64,000 bases of DNA from Verrucomicrobiota bacterium (lineage in GTDB: Bacteria > Verrucomicrobiota > Verrucomicrobiia > Chthoniobacterales > SZAS-18). This document shows positions 41,112 through 49,602 of the stretch, in pieces. The position numbers were made by a program, and so were the translations under genes. Below the pieces are notes generated by a model. It worked only from the letters and a program-made list of their open reading frames with translations, ran no database searches and had not been told where the DNA came from. Numbering within the stretch: the first letter of the stretch is position 1; every line of letters starts with the position of its first letter. Location: assembly GCA_018240025.1 (NCBI GenBank), contig JAFEGM010000007.1:62001-126000 (forward strand), in the 5' to 3' direction.

Positions 41112-43814
41112 ATGAGCACGTTCCTCGCCAAACTCCGCGATCTCCTGCGCCGCCGCACCCGCACGGCCGAACTCGACGAGGAGATGCAGACGCATTTCGA
41201 GCTGCTGGTGGAGCAGCACCGCCGCGCCGGGCATTCGGAAGCGGAGGCGCGTCGGCTGGCCCGGCTCGCCTTCGGCGGCGCCCTCAGTACGCGCGAGGAC
41301 GCCCAGCGGGCGCTGGGCTGGGAGACGCTCGAGTCGATCTTCCACGATCTGCGCCTGGCCGCGCGCGGGCTGGCCCGACGACCCTTCTTCGCGCTCGGAC
41401 TCGTCGCCATCCTGGCGCTCGGGCTGGGGGTCACGACGGCCATCGCCACGCTGGTGCGCGGAGTCCTGCTCGAAGCGCTGCCGGTGCCGCGGCCGCAGGA
41501 GCTGCAGCTGGTGCAAGGCCATCGCAATGAACCGCTTCGGGTCTCCGCTCCCACCGTGACGCGGCTGGAGCAGCATCCGCTGACGCAGGGCCGCGTCATC
41601 GCCTACAGTTCCTCGCCGCGGCTCGCGCTGCGCTTGGGCGACGGGCCGGCCGAACCGATCAATGTCCAGTTCGTCAACGGCACCTACTTCTCGGCGCTGC
41701 AGATCGCGCCGGCGCGCGGACGGCTGCTCACCCCGGCCGACGACGCGCCCGGGCAAGTCCAGGCGGTCGCGGTGGTCTCCGCGCGCTGGTGGCGGACCAA
41801 GCTGGCTTCCGATCCGGCCGCGCTCGGCCGAACCTTCCGGTTGAACGGCGAGACGGTGACGATCGTAGGCATCGCCCCGGAGAGCTTCGCCGGCGTGGCG
41901 CTCGGCGACACGGTCGACGCCTGGCTGCCACTCGGCCTGATCGCGCCGCTGCGGGTCGAGCCCTCGGCCAGCATCGTCTCGAACGAGGACCACACGCCGC
42001 TGGAGCGCTGGCGCACCACCGACAATGTGATGTGGCTCAGCGTCCTGCTCCGGCAACCGGCCACGGGCCAGTTGCAGGGGGTCCTGGAAAGCTGCTGGCG
42101 ACCGCAGTTGGAAGCCATTCAGGCGGTCATCGACGACGCTGGCGAACGCGAGCGCTTCGCGCGCAACAAGCCGCGCTTCGTCTCCAGCCCGCAGGGCTAC
42201 TCGAACACCCGCAACGATTTCCGCGCCGCCGGCCTGACGCTCTCGCTGCTGGTCGCGGCAGTCGTCCTCGTCACGGTCGCGAATTCCTCTACCCTCCTGC
42301 TGCTCCGAATGCTGGCCCGACGCCGCGAGATGGGCGTGCGGCTGGCCCTCGGCGCGGGCCACGGCCGGCTGGCGCGCTGGGCCATGATGGAAGCGCTGGT
42401 GCTTTCGGCCGCCGGCGGTCTCGCCGGGATCGCGCTCGGTGTCTGGCTCACCCCCATTCTGGCGACCTGGCTGGTGCCGAATGCGGCCGACGATCTGCCC
42501 GGCGTCGATGCCACCCTGCTGGCCGGGCTCGGCCTGCTCGTCGTCCTGCTCGGGCTCTTCCTCGGGGCCGCGCCCGCCTGGCTGATGACGCGCCTTTCGC
42601 CGCACGCGGTCATCCAGCAGCACGGCATGGGCGCGCAGGGCTCGCTGCGGATCGGCCGTTCGCTCATCGTCCTGCAGCTCGTGCTTTCCGTCCTGCTCGT
42701 CGGCGTGGCCGGCGCGCTGGCGCTCGACCTGCGGCGGGTACTCAGCATTCCGCCGGGCTTCGCGCGAGAGAGCGTGATCACCACGTTCTTCGATCTGACG
42801 GCTGCGGGCATCCCGACCGAGCGGCACCGGGCCGTGCAGGAACGGCTGGCCGAGGCCGCGCGCACCTCGCCGCAGGTCCGGGCGGTGGGATTCGCCGCGC
42901 ACGGCGCGCTCAGCGGCAGCATCTCGCGCAGCCGGATCTACTTCCGGGGCGAAGGCGTAGTACAGCAAACCGAAGGCACGCAGCGCGAGAACATCGATCC
43001 CGACTACCTCGGTGCCATGGGGGTGGCGCTGCTGCGCGGACGGAATCTGACCGCGGCCGACGCTGCAGAAAAGGCCCCGCGCGTGGCGCTGATCAGCCAG
43101 ACGCTGGCCCGGCAGGCCTTCGGCGCGGCCGATCCGCTCGGGCGGCGCTTCGGTTATGATGCGAACGACACCGAGAAGGACTTCGAGGTAGTCGGTCTGG
43201 TGGCCGATTCCCGCATCAACGGAGTGCGCTCCGACGCACCTCCCATGTTCTACCTGCCGTTGGGCGCGGGCGAATCGCCCAGCTGTCTCGTGGTGCGCGT
43301 CGAGGGCAATGCGGTCGGCGCGCGCGAGGCCCTGGAGAAACGCATCGGCGCGGTCGAGCCGACGATCATGTACACCCGCTGGCTGACGTTGGAGGAGCGC
43401 ACCCAGCGTTGGATCCGGAACGATCTCGCCACCGTCCGCCTGACCGCCGGTTTCGGCGCGCTCGCGACCGGGCTGGCCATGCTCGGCGTCCTCGGCGCGC
43501 TGGGGTATCTCGTGGCCACCCGCTCGCGCGAGATCGCGGTCAAGCTCGCCGTCGGCGCGCCGCCCAGCCGGATCTGGCGCGACGTCGTGCGCGAGGCCGC
43601 GGGGCTGGGGGTGATCGGATCCACCCTCGGCTTCGTCCTCGCCGCCCTCCTCCCCCGCCTGCTCAGCTCATGGATGCTGACCGGCCTGCGCACCGAGTGG
43701 CTGGCCCTCCTGGCCGCCGCGCTGGTCGGTCTGGCCGCCGCTGTCCTCGGCGGCCTGCTGCCCGCGCGCCGCGCGGCCCGGGTCAATCCGCTGGCCTTGT
43801 TGCGGGCGGAGTAG
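41112..43814 (+). CDS. MacB-like orphan ABC permease (ADOP type) 2
   Basis: A 900-residue duplicated permease. The N-terminal cytoplasmic helix LDEEMQTHFELLVEQHRRAG and the SEAEARRLARLAFGG element are diagnostic of acidobacterial-type duplicated orphan permeases. Membrane spans follow at ALGLVAILALGLGVTTAI, then a periplasmic domain (VVSARWWRTKL, GIAPESFAG), four spans around LLRMLARRREMGVRLALGAG, a second periplasmic domain and the final LPARRAARVNPLALLRAE. It starts 3 nt after padR. No ATPase is near. It is only distantly similar to the copy at 35285, so the two arose by old duplication rather than recently. Its role (export of peptides or drugs, or signalling) is not established. Confidence 0.92.
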   Translation: MSTFLAKLRDLLRRRTRTAELDEEMQTHFELLVEQHRRAGHSEAEARRLARLAFGGALSTREDAQRALGWETLESIFHDLRLAARGLARRPFFALGLVAILALGLGVTTAIATLVRGVLLEALPVPRPQELQLVQGHRNEPLRVSAPTVTRLEQHPLTQGRVIAYSSSPRLALRLGDGPAEPINVQFVNGTYFSALQIAPARGRLLTPADDAPGQVQAVAVVSARWWRTKLASDPAALGRTFRLNGETVTIVGIAPESFAGVALGDTVDAWLPLGLIAPLRVEPSASIVSNEDHTPLERWRTTDNVMWLSVLLRQPATGQLQGVLESCWRPQLEAIQAVIDDAGERERFARNKPRFVSSPQGYSNTRNDFRAAGLTLSLLVAAVVLVTVANSSTLLLLRMLARRREMGVRLALGAGHGRLARWAMMEALVLSAAGGLAGIALGVWLTPILATWLVPNAADDLPGVDATLLAGLGLLVVLLGLFLGAAPAWLMTRLSPHAVIQQHGMGAQGSLRIGRSLIVLQLVLSVLLVGVAGALALDLRRVLSIPPGFARESVITTFFDLTAAGIPTERHRAVQERLAEAARTSPQVRAVGFAAHGALSGSISRSRIYFRGEGVVQQTEGTQRENIDPDYLGAMGVALLRGRNLTAADAAEKAPRVALISQTLARQAFGAADPLGRRFGYDANDTEKDFEVVGLVADSRINGVRSDAPPMFYLPLGAGESPSCLVVRVEGNAVGAREALEKRIGAVEPTIMYTRWLTLEERTQRWIRNDLATVRLTAGFGALATGLAMLGVLGALGYLVATRSREIAVKLAVGAPPSRIWRDVVREAAGLGVIGSTLGFVLAALLPRLLSSWMLTGLRTEWLALLAAALVGLAAAVLGGLLPARRAARVNPLALLRAE

Positions 43815-43870
43815 GATCAAGCAAGGCGCGGCGCGAAGCGGTCGTCGCTCGTCTGCTCCTCCACAAACCG

Positions 43871-43895
43871 ACCGCACTCGGAGCGTGCGGACTAC
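43871..43895 (-). repeat. Solitary REP element
   Basis: A 25-bp copy of the same repeat as at 13636-13660 and 13811-13835, differing at a few positions. On the minus strand it reads GTAGTCCGCAC followed by GCTCC and GAGTGCGG. It sits in the gap between the second MacB-like permease and the convergent SanA-like gene. Confidence 0.7.
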
Positions 43896-43913
43896 GCGCT
43901 CCTCCGCTCGAAA

Positions 43914-44612
43914 CTACCGCTGCGCCTGGCCCTTGACGGTGCCGAGGGCGAGATACGATTCGCGGCCCGCGACCTTGCTACCGCCGATCAGGATGGGCTC
44001 GCCCATGGTGCGGGGCTGGGTGCCGCTGACCACGTCGATCACCGCAGCGACGCGGGCGAAGCACTCGCGCACGAGGGTGTGGACGCCGCGGACCATGCCG
44101 ACGTCCGGGGCGTCGAAACCGACGGCCTCGTAGCCATGAGCGCGGGCGAGGAAGATGGCGCGCTGGTTGTGGAAGCGCTGCGAGACGACGATGAAGCGCT
44201 GCTGACCGTAGATGGCGCCGGCCCGCACGACGGAATCGAGCGTGCGGAAGCCCTCGCGATCGAGCACCAGCCGGTTCCGCGGCACGCCGAGCTGCACCAG
44301 ATCGTCGGCCATCATGGCCGATTCGTCGTAGTAGCGGCCCGAGTGCGAGCCACTCAGGAGCAGGAAGTCCACCTTGCCGCTTTTGAACAGTCGCGCCGCC
44401 GCCTCCATGCGGTTGGCGTAATGGAAGTTCGGGCCCCCGTTCGGAATGCGGCGCGACGTCCCGAGCACAAGACCCACCGTGCGATGCGGCAGCGCGGCGA
44501 GGTCCGCGGTGCATTTGCCCCGCGTCGTCGCCATGATCCAGACCGAAGGCGCGACCAGCGCGGTCAGTCCCGCCACCAGCAGGATTACGATGAGCCGTCG
44601 AAAGCGCTTCAT
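43914..44612 (-). CDS. sanA: SanA-like DUF218 membrane protein
   Basis: A 232-residue protein with one N-terminal membrane span ([21 protein letters not shown]) and a periplasmic DUF218 domain. Motifs are [41 protein letters not shown], the [18 protein letters not shown] segment, and [21 protein letters not shown]. SanA relatives protect the envelope against vancomycin at high temperature in E. coli and act in cell-wall integrity, though the reaction is unknown. Its ATG overlaps the stop of the YjbQ gene (ATGA at 44609-44612), so the two are cotranscribed from the YjbQ side. Confidence 0.9.
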   Translation of the reverse strand: MKRFRRLIVILLVAGLTALVAPSVWIMATTRGKCTADLAALPHRTVGLVLGTSRRIPNGGPNFHYANRMEAAARLFKSGKVDFLLLSGSHSGRYYDESAMMADDLVQLGVPRNRLVLDREGFRTLDSVVRAGAIYGQQRFIVVSQRFHNQRAIFLARAHGYEAVGFDAPDVGMVRGVHTLVRECFARVAAVIDVVSGTQPRTMGEPILIGGSKVAGRESYLALGTVKGQAQR

Positions 44613-45025
44613 TCGCCGATGATCTTGATCAGCACCCGCTTCCGGCGGGCACCGTCGAACTCTCCGTAGAAGATCTGCTCCCAGGGCCCGAAGTCCAGCC
44701 GGCCCTCGGTGATGGCCACCACCACCTCGCGCCCCATCACACTGCGTTTCAGATGCGCGTCGGCGTTGTCCTCATAGCCGTTGTGCGCGTACTGCGAATG
44801 CGGCTTCTCCGGCGCCAGCTTCTCCAGCCAGCGCTCCAGGTCTGCGTGCAGCCCGCGTTCGTCGTCGTTGATGAAGACGCTGGCCGTGATGTGCATCGCA
44901 TTGACCAGGCAGAGCCCCTCACGCACCCCGCTGGTGCGGAGTTCGGCCTCGACCTGCGGCGTGATGTTCACGAAGCCACGGCGGCCTTCGATCTCGAACC
45001 AGAGCTCCTTGCGATGCGACTTCAT
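44609..45025 (-). CDS. yjbQ: YjbQ/UPF0047 family protein
   Basis: A 138-residue cytoplasmic beta-fold protein of the UPF0047 family. The conserved blocks are [46 protein letters not shown] and [13 protein letters not shown] near the end. The His and Glu/Asp of HITASV and DNADAHLK are the putative metal or phosphate site. A weak thiamine-phosphate synthase activity has been reported for E. coli YjbQ, so a real function is unsettled. The start ATG at 45025 begins [14 protein letters not shown]. It heads a two-gene unit with the SanA-like protein and is 71 nt downstream of the LysR gene. Confidence 0.94.
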   Translation of the reverse strand: MKSHRKELWFEIEGRRGFVNITPQVEAELRTSGVREGLCLVNAMHITASVFINDDERGLHADLERWLEKLAPEKPHSQYAHNGYEDNADAHLKRSVMGREVVVAITEGRLDFGPWEQIFYGEFDGARRKRVLIKIIGE

Positions 45026-45096
45026 CGTTCCCCACTGCTACACCAGCGCAGCCCGGCGGGAAGGGCGAAGGGCGCGCCAATCTCAGGAAAAATCGG

Positions 45097-46026
45097 CTAC
45101 TTGCGCGCGCGGCGGCTGCGATTGAAGCCGCTCGCCACCGCTCCGGGCAGGGGCTGACGGAGAGTGGCGATGAACTGCTTCTGCGGCGCGGAGATGGGGC
45201 GATTGCGCCGGTAGATCAGGCCGAGCGGACGCCACATTTCGGCCGATTCGATGTCGACCGCGGCCAAAATGCCGGTGCGCACTTCGTGGAACACCGCGGT
45301 CTCCGGCACGATGGAGATGCCATTCTCCACCTCGACGGCGCGCTTCACGGTTTCGACATTGTCGACCTCCATGACCCGCTGCACGTTTACACCGGCGGAG
45401 CGCAGGACCTTGTCGACCGCCTTTCGCGTGGGGAGATCGGGCTCGAAGGAAATGAACCGCTCGCCCTCCAGTTCGCTGAGTTTGACGCGCCGGCGCTCGG
45501 CCAGCGGATGCTCCGGATGGCAGATCAGCACCATGCGGTCCTCCCAGTGTGTCTCGACGACCAACCCGCGCCGCCGCTGCGGATAGGCCACGATGCCGAG
45601 GTCGGCCGCGCCCTCCAGGACCTCGGCGTAGATCTGGGCCGAGCGGCGGTATTCCACCTGCAGAGCCACCTCGGGAAAGAGCGCGCGGAACTTCTTGAGA
45701 TAGGGCGGCAGGTCGTGCAGTCCGACGCTGTAGATGGCGGCGACCTTGAGCGGCCCGGCGACCACGTTTTGCAGCTCGCGCAGACGCACGCTCAGACTGT
45801 TGTAGGCGTGCAGGATCTCCTTGCTGGCCTGCAGGAAGGCACGGCCTTCCTGCGTGACTGAGAAGTTGCGCTTGCCGCGCTCGATCAGCGAGACGTCGAA
45901 GGCGCGCTCCAGGGCGCGAATCTGCTGGCTCACCGCGCTTTGGGTGATTTGGTTCAGCTCGGCGGCTCGCGAAAAGCTGGCGGTTTCCACCAGATCGCAA
46001 AACACCTTGAACGTCTCGATCTGCAT
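45097..46026 (-). CDS. LysR-family transcriptional regulator
   Basis: A 309-residue regulator. The N-terminal winged helix (about 1-60) has FKVFCDLVETASFSRAAEL and ITQSAVSQQIRALE; the effector domain (about 90-295) is a PBP2 fold with GPLKVAAIYSVGLHDLP, ADLGIVAYPQRRRGLVVE and VENGISIVPETAV. The C-terminus is basic. It is of the CysB/CbbR-like size class. The ATG at 46026 is 68 nt divergent from yggS, and that gap contains a typical LysR box. It probably regulates itself and possibly yggS. The effector is unknown. Confidence 0.93.
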   Translation of the reverse strand: MQIETFKVFCDLVETASFSRAAELNQITQSAVSQQIRALERAFDVSLIERGKRNFSVTQEGRAFLQASKEILHAYNSLSVRLRELQNVVAGPLKVAAIYSVGLHDLPPYLKKFRALFPEVALQVEYRRSAQIYAEVLEGAADLGIVAYPQRRRGLVVETHWEDRMVLICHPEHPLAERRRVKLSELEGERFISFEPDLPTRKAVDKVLRSAGVNVQRVMEVDNVETVKRAVEVENGISIVPETAVFHEVRTGILAAVDIESAEMWRPLGLIYRRNRPISAPQKQFIATLRQPLPGAVASGFNRSRRARK

Positions 46027-46050
46027 GGGGATGGTGGTTTAGCGGCGTGA

Positions 46051-46065
46051 ATTAGTTCGTCTAAT
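46051..46065. promoter_or_regulatory. LysR-type box ATTAG-N5-CTAAT
   Basis: ATTAG-TTCGT-CTAAT at 46051-46065 is a perfect 5-bp inverted repeat with the T-N11-A geometry of LysR regulators. It lies 24 nt before the LysR start and 29 nt before the yggS ATG. A second half-site, CTAAT, occurs at 46092-46096 over the yggS start. Confidence 0.7.
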
Positions 46066-46094
46066 ACAAGCGCCGGCCAGACGCAATTCTTCTA

Positions 46095-46793
46095 ATGAGC
46101 AGCCTCGCCGATCGCTTTGCCGAGATCCGCAGTCGGATGGAGTCCGCCGCCGCGCGGGCCGGTCGGAAGGCCGGTGAAATCGAGCTGGTCGCAGTCTCCA
46201 AAAAGCAGCCGGCCGAGGCCCTGCGCGCCGCCTTCGAAGAGGCCGGCCAGACCCTCTTCGGCGAGAGCCGGCTGCAGGAAGCGCGCGCCAAGCAGCCCGA
46301 GCTGCCCGGCCGGCTGCGCTGGCATTTCATCGGCCACCTGCAGAAGAACAAGATCCGCGCCGCGCTGCCGCATTTCGAGCTCTTCCACGGCCTGGAGTCG
46401 CTCGACACCGCGCAGCAGTTCCAGCGGATCGCAGCCGAGGAAGGCCTGCTGCCGCGGGTCCTGCTGGAGGTCAACGTGGCCGGCGAGGCTTCCAAATTCG
46501 GCTTCCAGCCCGCGGCGCTGCCCGGCCAGCTCGAGGCTCTGCTGGCGCTGGACCGGCTCTCCATCGAGGGCCTGATGTGCATCCCGCCGCCCGTGGCCAA
46601 GGCGGAGGACGCGCGGCGCTACTTCGTGGCCCTGCGCGAGCTGCGCGACCGCCTTCAGAGTGAGGCGCGCTTTGGCCTGCCCATCCTTTCCATGGGCATG
46701 AGCGGCGATTTCGAGGTCGCCATCGAGGAGGGCGCGACGCACGTGCGGGTGGGCACGGCGCTGTTTGGGGAAAGGAAGAAGGAAGAAGGCTGA
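46095..46793 (+). CDS. yggS: YggS-type PLP homeostasis protein
   Basis: A 232-residue protein of the YggS/PROSC family, a fold-III pyridoxal-phosphate binder with no known enzyme reaction that keeps PLP and amino-acid pools balanced. The PLP lysine sits in VAVSKK (Lys36), followed by LFGESRLQEARAK (usually FGEN), WHFIGHLQKNK, VNVAGEASKFG and the phosphate-cup end LSMGMSGDFEVAI and ATHVRVGTALFG. The length is normal. The C-terminal residues ERKKEEG are encoded within the left arm of a purine-rich inverted repeat. It is divergent from the LysR gene and may be regulated by it. Confidence 0.94.
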   Translation: MSSLADRFAEIRSRMESAAARAGRKAGEIELVAVSKKQPAEALRAAFEEAGQTLFGESRLQEARAKQPELPGRLRWHFIGHLQKNKIRAALPHFELFHGLESLDTAQQFQRIAAEEGLLPRVLLEVNVAGEASKFGFQPAALPGQLEALLALDRLSIEGLMCIPPPVAKAEDARRYFVALRELRDRLQSEARFGLPILSMGMSGDFEVAIEEGATHVRVGTALFGERKKEEG

Positions 46794-46893
46794 AGGAAGA
46801 AGGGCGCGCTGGGAGCGCGCCTTCAAAACGCACATCGTTTGCATTTTGTCGGCAGCCCCGGCACCTTCATGCTTCCTCCTTCAGCCTTCTTCC
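46781..46893. repeat. Purine-rich inverted repeat with central hairpin
   Basis: Arms GGAAGAAGGCTGAAGG at 46781-46796 and its exact complement at 46878-46893 lie about 80 bp apart; the match extends further with one mismatch. Between them, GGCGCGCT-GGG-AGCGCGCC (46803-46821) is a strong hairpin that may terminate yggS transcription. The left arm includes the yggS stop codon. A similar imperfect arrangement occurs at 48103-48274. Confidence 0.65.
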
Positions 46894-46897
46894 CTCC

Positions 46898-47326
46898 TTG
46901 CGCGGTTCCCCTCTCCTTCGTGCGCTCCTGCTTCTGCTGGGGCTGGGACTCTTCGCGCTGCCGCTTTGGCGGCTGACGCGGCCGGAGGTGGCGTCGAAGA
47001 CGACGGAATCGCCGGAGAGTGCCGCGACCGTCGAGCCGCTGGAGCTGAGGGCGACCTTTCTGCCGGGACCGCCGGCGGAGTTCGAGGTGCGGCATTTGGG
47101 CAAGCCCGTCTGGAAAGTGTCGGGCGCGGAGCAGGCGGCCTCGGGCCCGCTACGCCTGCCGTTTCCGGCCGAGGGGATCGACCTCGAGCTGATCGGCCGC
47201 TGGCCGCCGGGTCAGGCCAACGGCGCGGTCCGGCTGGGGGTCGTGCGGGCAGGCGCGCCGGTGGTCGAGCGGGTGGCCTGGACCAAACCGGATGGCACGC
47301 TCAGCGAAGTCCTCACCTTCCCCTAG
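46898..47326 (+). CDS. Small membrane-anchored protein upstream of ABC ATPase
   Basis: A 142-residue protein with one N-terminal hydrophobic segment (LLRALLLLLGLGLFALPLWRL), either signal anchor or signal peptide, then a beta-rich domain (LRATFLPGPPAEFEVRHLG, WKVSG, IDLELIGRWPPG, AVRLGVVRAG). The start is a TTG at 46898 because no in-frame ATG or GTG gives the hydrophobic region; this is not certain. It begins just after the right arm of an inverted repeat. Its TAG stop is 1 nt before the ATG of the ABC ATPase, so they form one unit. I do not recognise the family. It could be an accessory protein of the metal transporter. Confidence 0.6.
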   Translation: MRGSPLLRALLLLLGLGLFALPLWRLTRPEVASKTTESPESAATVEPLELRATFLPGPPAEFEVRHLGKPVWKVSGAEQAASGPLRLPFPAEGIDLELIGRWPPGQANGAVRLGVVRAGAPVVERVAWTKPDGTLSEVLTFP

Positions 47327-47327
47327 C

Positions 47328-48071
47328 ATGGCGCACCATCGGCTCGAAGTGCGGGACCTGACGGTCTCCTACCAGCGCATTCCGGCGCTGCACCACCTGG
47401 AGTTCGACCTGCCCTGCGGCAGCTGCGTGGCGCTGGTGGGGCCGAACGGCGCGGGCAAGACCACGCTGCTCAAGGCCCTCGCCGGGCTGCTGCCGGCGGA
47501 GACCGGGACGATCGTCTTTCGCGGGCACGAGAAGGGCAATCGGGCCCACGACACCGCCTATCTTCCGCAGCGCGAGGACGTGGACTGGGACTTCCCGGTG
47601 ACGGTCCGCGCGCTGGTCGAGATGGGCCGCTACGCGCGGCTCGGGCTCTGGGGGCGTTTCGGCCCGGCGGACGAGCAGGCCGTGGATCGCGCGCTGGCCG
47701 CCGTCGATCTGCAGCCCTTCGCCGCGCGGCAGATCAGCGCGCTCAGCGGCGGCCAGCAGCAGCGCGCCTTCCTGGCCCGTTCGCTCGCGCAGGAGGCCCA
47801 CGTGATCCTGCTGGATGAGCCGTTCACCGGGCTCGATGCCACCTCCAGCGCGCAACTCGGCCGCACCCTGCGTCGTCTCGCCAGCGAGGGGCGGCTCGTC
47901 ATCGCCTCGCATCACGATCTCGCCAGCGTGCCGGAGCTCTTCGATCAGGTCGTCCTGCTGAACGGCGAGCTCATCGCCGCGGGACCGGTGGCCGAGGTGC
48001 TGACGCGCGAGCATCTCGACCGGGCGTATCAGACCGGCGTCTTTGCCGGGCCGGCGGCGCATCGGCATTGA
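47328..48071 (+). CDS. Metal-type ABC transporter ATPase (MntB/TroB/ZnuC class)
   Basis: A 247-residue ATPase. Walker A is GPNGAGKTT, the Q-loop region is YLPQREDVDWDFPVTVRAL (the DWDFPVTV phrase is characteristic of manganese/zinc importers), the signature LSGGQQQR, Walker B VILLDEP and the H-loop ASHHDLASV. It starts ATG at 47328, 1 nt after the upstream small membrane protein, which is separated only by the stop. No permease or metal-binding lipoprotein follows; glgC comes next. The partners would need to be elsewhere, or the small upstream protein is an unusual companion. The metal specificity cannot be told from the ATPase alone. Confidence 0.9.
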   Translation: MAHHRLEVRDLTVSYQRIPALHHLEFDLPCGSCVALVGPNGAGKTTLLKALAGLLPAETGTIVFRGHEKGNRAHDTAYLPQREDVDWDFPVTVRALVEMGRYARLGLWGRFGPADEQAVDRALAAVDLQPFAARQISALSGGQQQRAFLARSLAQEAHVILLDEPFTGLDATSSAQLGRTLRRLASEGRLVIASHHDLASVPELFDQVVLLNGELIAAGPVAEVLTREHLDRAYQTGVFAGPAAHRH

Positions 48072-48102
48072 GCGTGAGCGGGCGCCGCGGGGAACGGACC
48101 GC

Positions 48103-48274
48103 GAAGGACGGGAAGGAAGGACCAATGTGGAACCGAACAAGCGCCGCTCTCACGGCGAGCGCAGATCTCCGCTTGGCTGCCGTTGCGGCCTCGCTTCGCC
48201 CAACCCTGTCGGCATCCTCTGCGCACGCCGGCCTCATGACGGAGATTTCCTTGTTCCTTCCTCCTTCGTCCTTC
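48103..48274. repeat. Imperfect purine-rich inverted repeat before glgC
   Basis: GAAGGACGGGAAGGAAGGA (48103-48121) pairs imperfectly with the complement of 48255-48274. The layout (arms 130 bp apart, one purine-rich, one pyrimidine-rich) resembles 46781-46893. The region between the ATPase stop and glgC is otherwise without ORFs of note. Confidence 0.45.
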
Positions 48275-48285
48275 ATCCTTTCCCA

Positions 48286-49602
48286 ATGTCTTCCCCCAGC
48301 GTCGATCGCGCCATGCACCGGACCCTCGCCGTCATCATGGGCGGCGGAGCGGGCACCCGACTTTTCCCGCTGACTCAGGATCGCGCGAAGCCGGCGGTGC
48401 CGCTCGCGGGCAAGTATCGGCTGGTCGACATTCCGATCTCCAACTGCATCAACAGCGGGATGCGGCAGATCTATATTCTGACGCAGTACAACAGCATGTC
48501 GCTGCACCGCCACATCCACGCCAGCTTCCAGTTCGGCGGGATGAACCCGGCCGGCGGATTCGTCGAGATCCTGGCCGCGCAGCAGACGCCGGAAGGTTCG
48601 AAGTGGTATCAGGGCACCGCCGACGCGGTCCGGCAGAACCTGCGCTACTTCCTCGAGGTGCCGTGCGACCACTACATGATCCTCAGCGGCGATCAGCTCT
48701 ACCGGATGGACTATCGCGACATGCTCGCCGACCACCTGGCCAAGGGGGCCGATCTCACGCTCGGCACCGTGCCGGTCCCGCGCGCCGAGGCGCCGTCGCT
48801 CGGCATCCTGCACACCGATGCCGACCGTCGCATCACCCGCTTCGACGAGAAGCCCAAGGACCCGAAGATCCTCGACGAGCTGGTCATGCCGGCCGAGCTC
48901 ATGGCGCAGATGAAGCGCAAGCCCGAGCCGGGCACGGGCTTCTACCAAGCCAGCATGGGCATCTACCTGTTCAATCGGGAAGTGCTCCAGAAGGCGCTCG
49001 ACAACGAACTGATCGACTTCGGCAAGCACATCATTCCGCACCTCATCAGCACCCACAAAGTCCACAGCTACATTTTCCAAGGGTATTGGGAGGACATCGG
49101 CACCATCCGTGCGTTCTTCGATGCGAACCTGCAGCTGACCGACCTCGTCCCGCCCTTCAACTTCTTCGACAGCCGGGCGCCGATCTACACGCGACCCCGT
49201 CAGCTGCCGGCCAGCAAGATCAACACGGCGTCCGTCCGCCAGACGATCTTTTCCGATGGCTGCATCGTGACCGACGCCTTCCTCGACCGCTGCGTGATCG
49301 GCGTGCGCTCCATCATCGGCGCCGGCTCCGTGCTGCGTGACTGCATCCTCATGGGCGCGGACTTCTACGATGCCGACACCGACCGCTACGCGCCGGTGCC
49401 GAAGGGCACGCCGCCCATCGGCATCGGCCGCAACTGCAACATCCGACGCTCGATCATCGACAAGAATGCGCGCATTGGCGACGGCGTGGTCATCTCGCCG
49501 GAGGGCAAGCCGGAGAACCTCGACGGCGACAACTTCCACATCCGCGATGGCATCGTGGTCGTGCCGAAGAACGCCATCATTCCGAGCGGCACGTGGATCT
49601 AG
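48286..49602 (+). CDS. glgC: Glucose-1-phosphate adenylyltransferase
   Basis: A 438-residue enzyme making ADP-glucose from glucose 1-phosphate and ATP, the regulated first step of bacterial glycogen synthesis. The N-terminal nucleotidyltransferase has IMGGGAGTRLFPLTQDRAKP, GKYRLVDIPISNCINSG, GTADAVRQNL, DHYMILSGDQLYRMDY and TGFYQASMGIYLF; the C-terminal left-handed beta-helix has GSVLRDCILMG and RRSIIDKNARIGDG. The EDIGTI segment is also present. The length and order match cyanobacterial and plant-like AGPases more than the E. coli form. The ATG at 48286 has no obvious Shine-Dalgarno; a second ATG at 48313 is possible. It stands as a single gene. Confidence 0.96.
   Translation: MSSPSVDRAMHRTLAVIMGGGAGTRLFPLTQDRAKPAVPLAGKYRLVDIPISNCINSGMRQIYILTQYNSMSLHRHIHASFQFGGMNPAGGFVEILAAQQTPEGSKWYQGTADAVRQNLRYFLEVPCDHYMILSGDQLYRMDYRDMLADHLAKGADLTLGTVPVPRAEAPSLGILHTDADRRITRFDEKPKDPKILDELVMPAELMAQMKRKPEPGTGFYQASMGIYLFNREVLQKALDNELIDFGKHIIPHLISTHKVHSYIFQGYWEDIGTIRAFFDANLQLTDLVPPFNFFDSRAPIYTRPRQLPASKINTASVRQTIFSDGCIVTDAFLDRCVIGVRSIIGAGSVLRDCILMGADFYDADTDRYAPVPKGTPPIGIGRNCNIRRSIIDKNARIGDGVVISPEGKPENLDGDNFHIRDGIVVVPKNAIIPSGTWI

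Noticed and set aside
40419-42968. A long minus-strand frame opposite padR and the second MacB-like permease
   Set aside because: It has no motifs and its composition (rich in Arg, Gln, Asp, Glu) matches antisense translation of a GC-rich coding strand. The plus-strand genes show clear family signatures.
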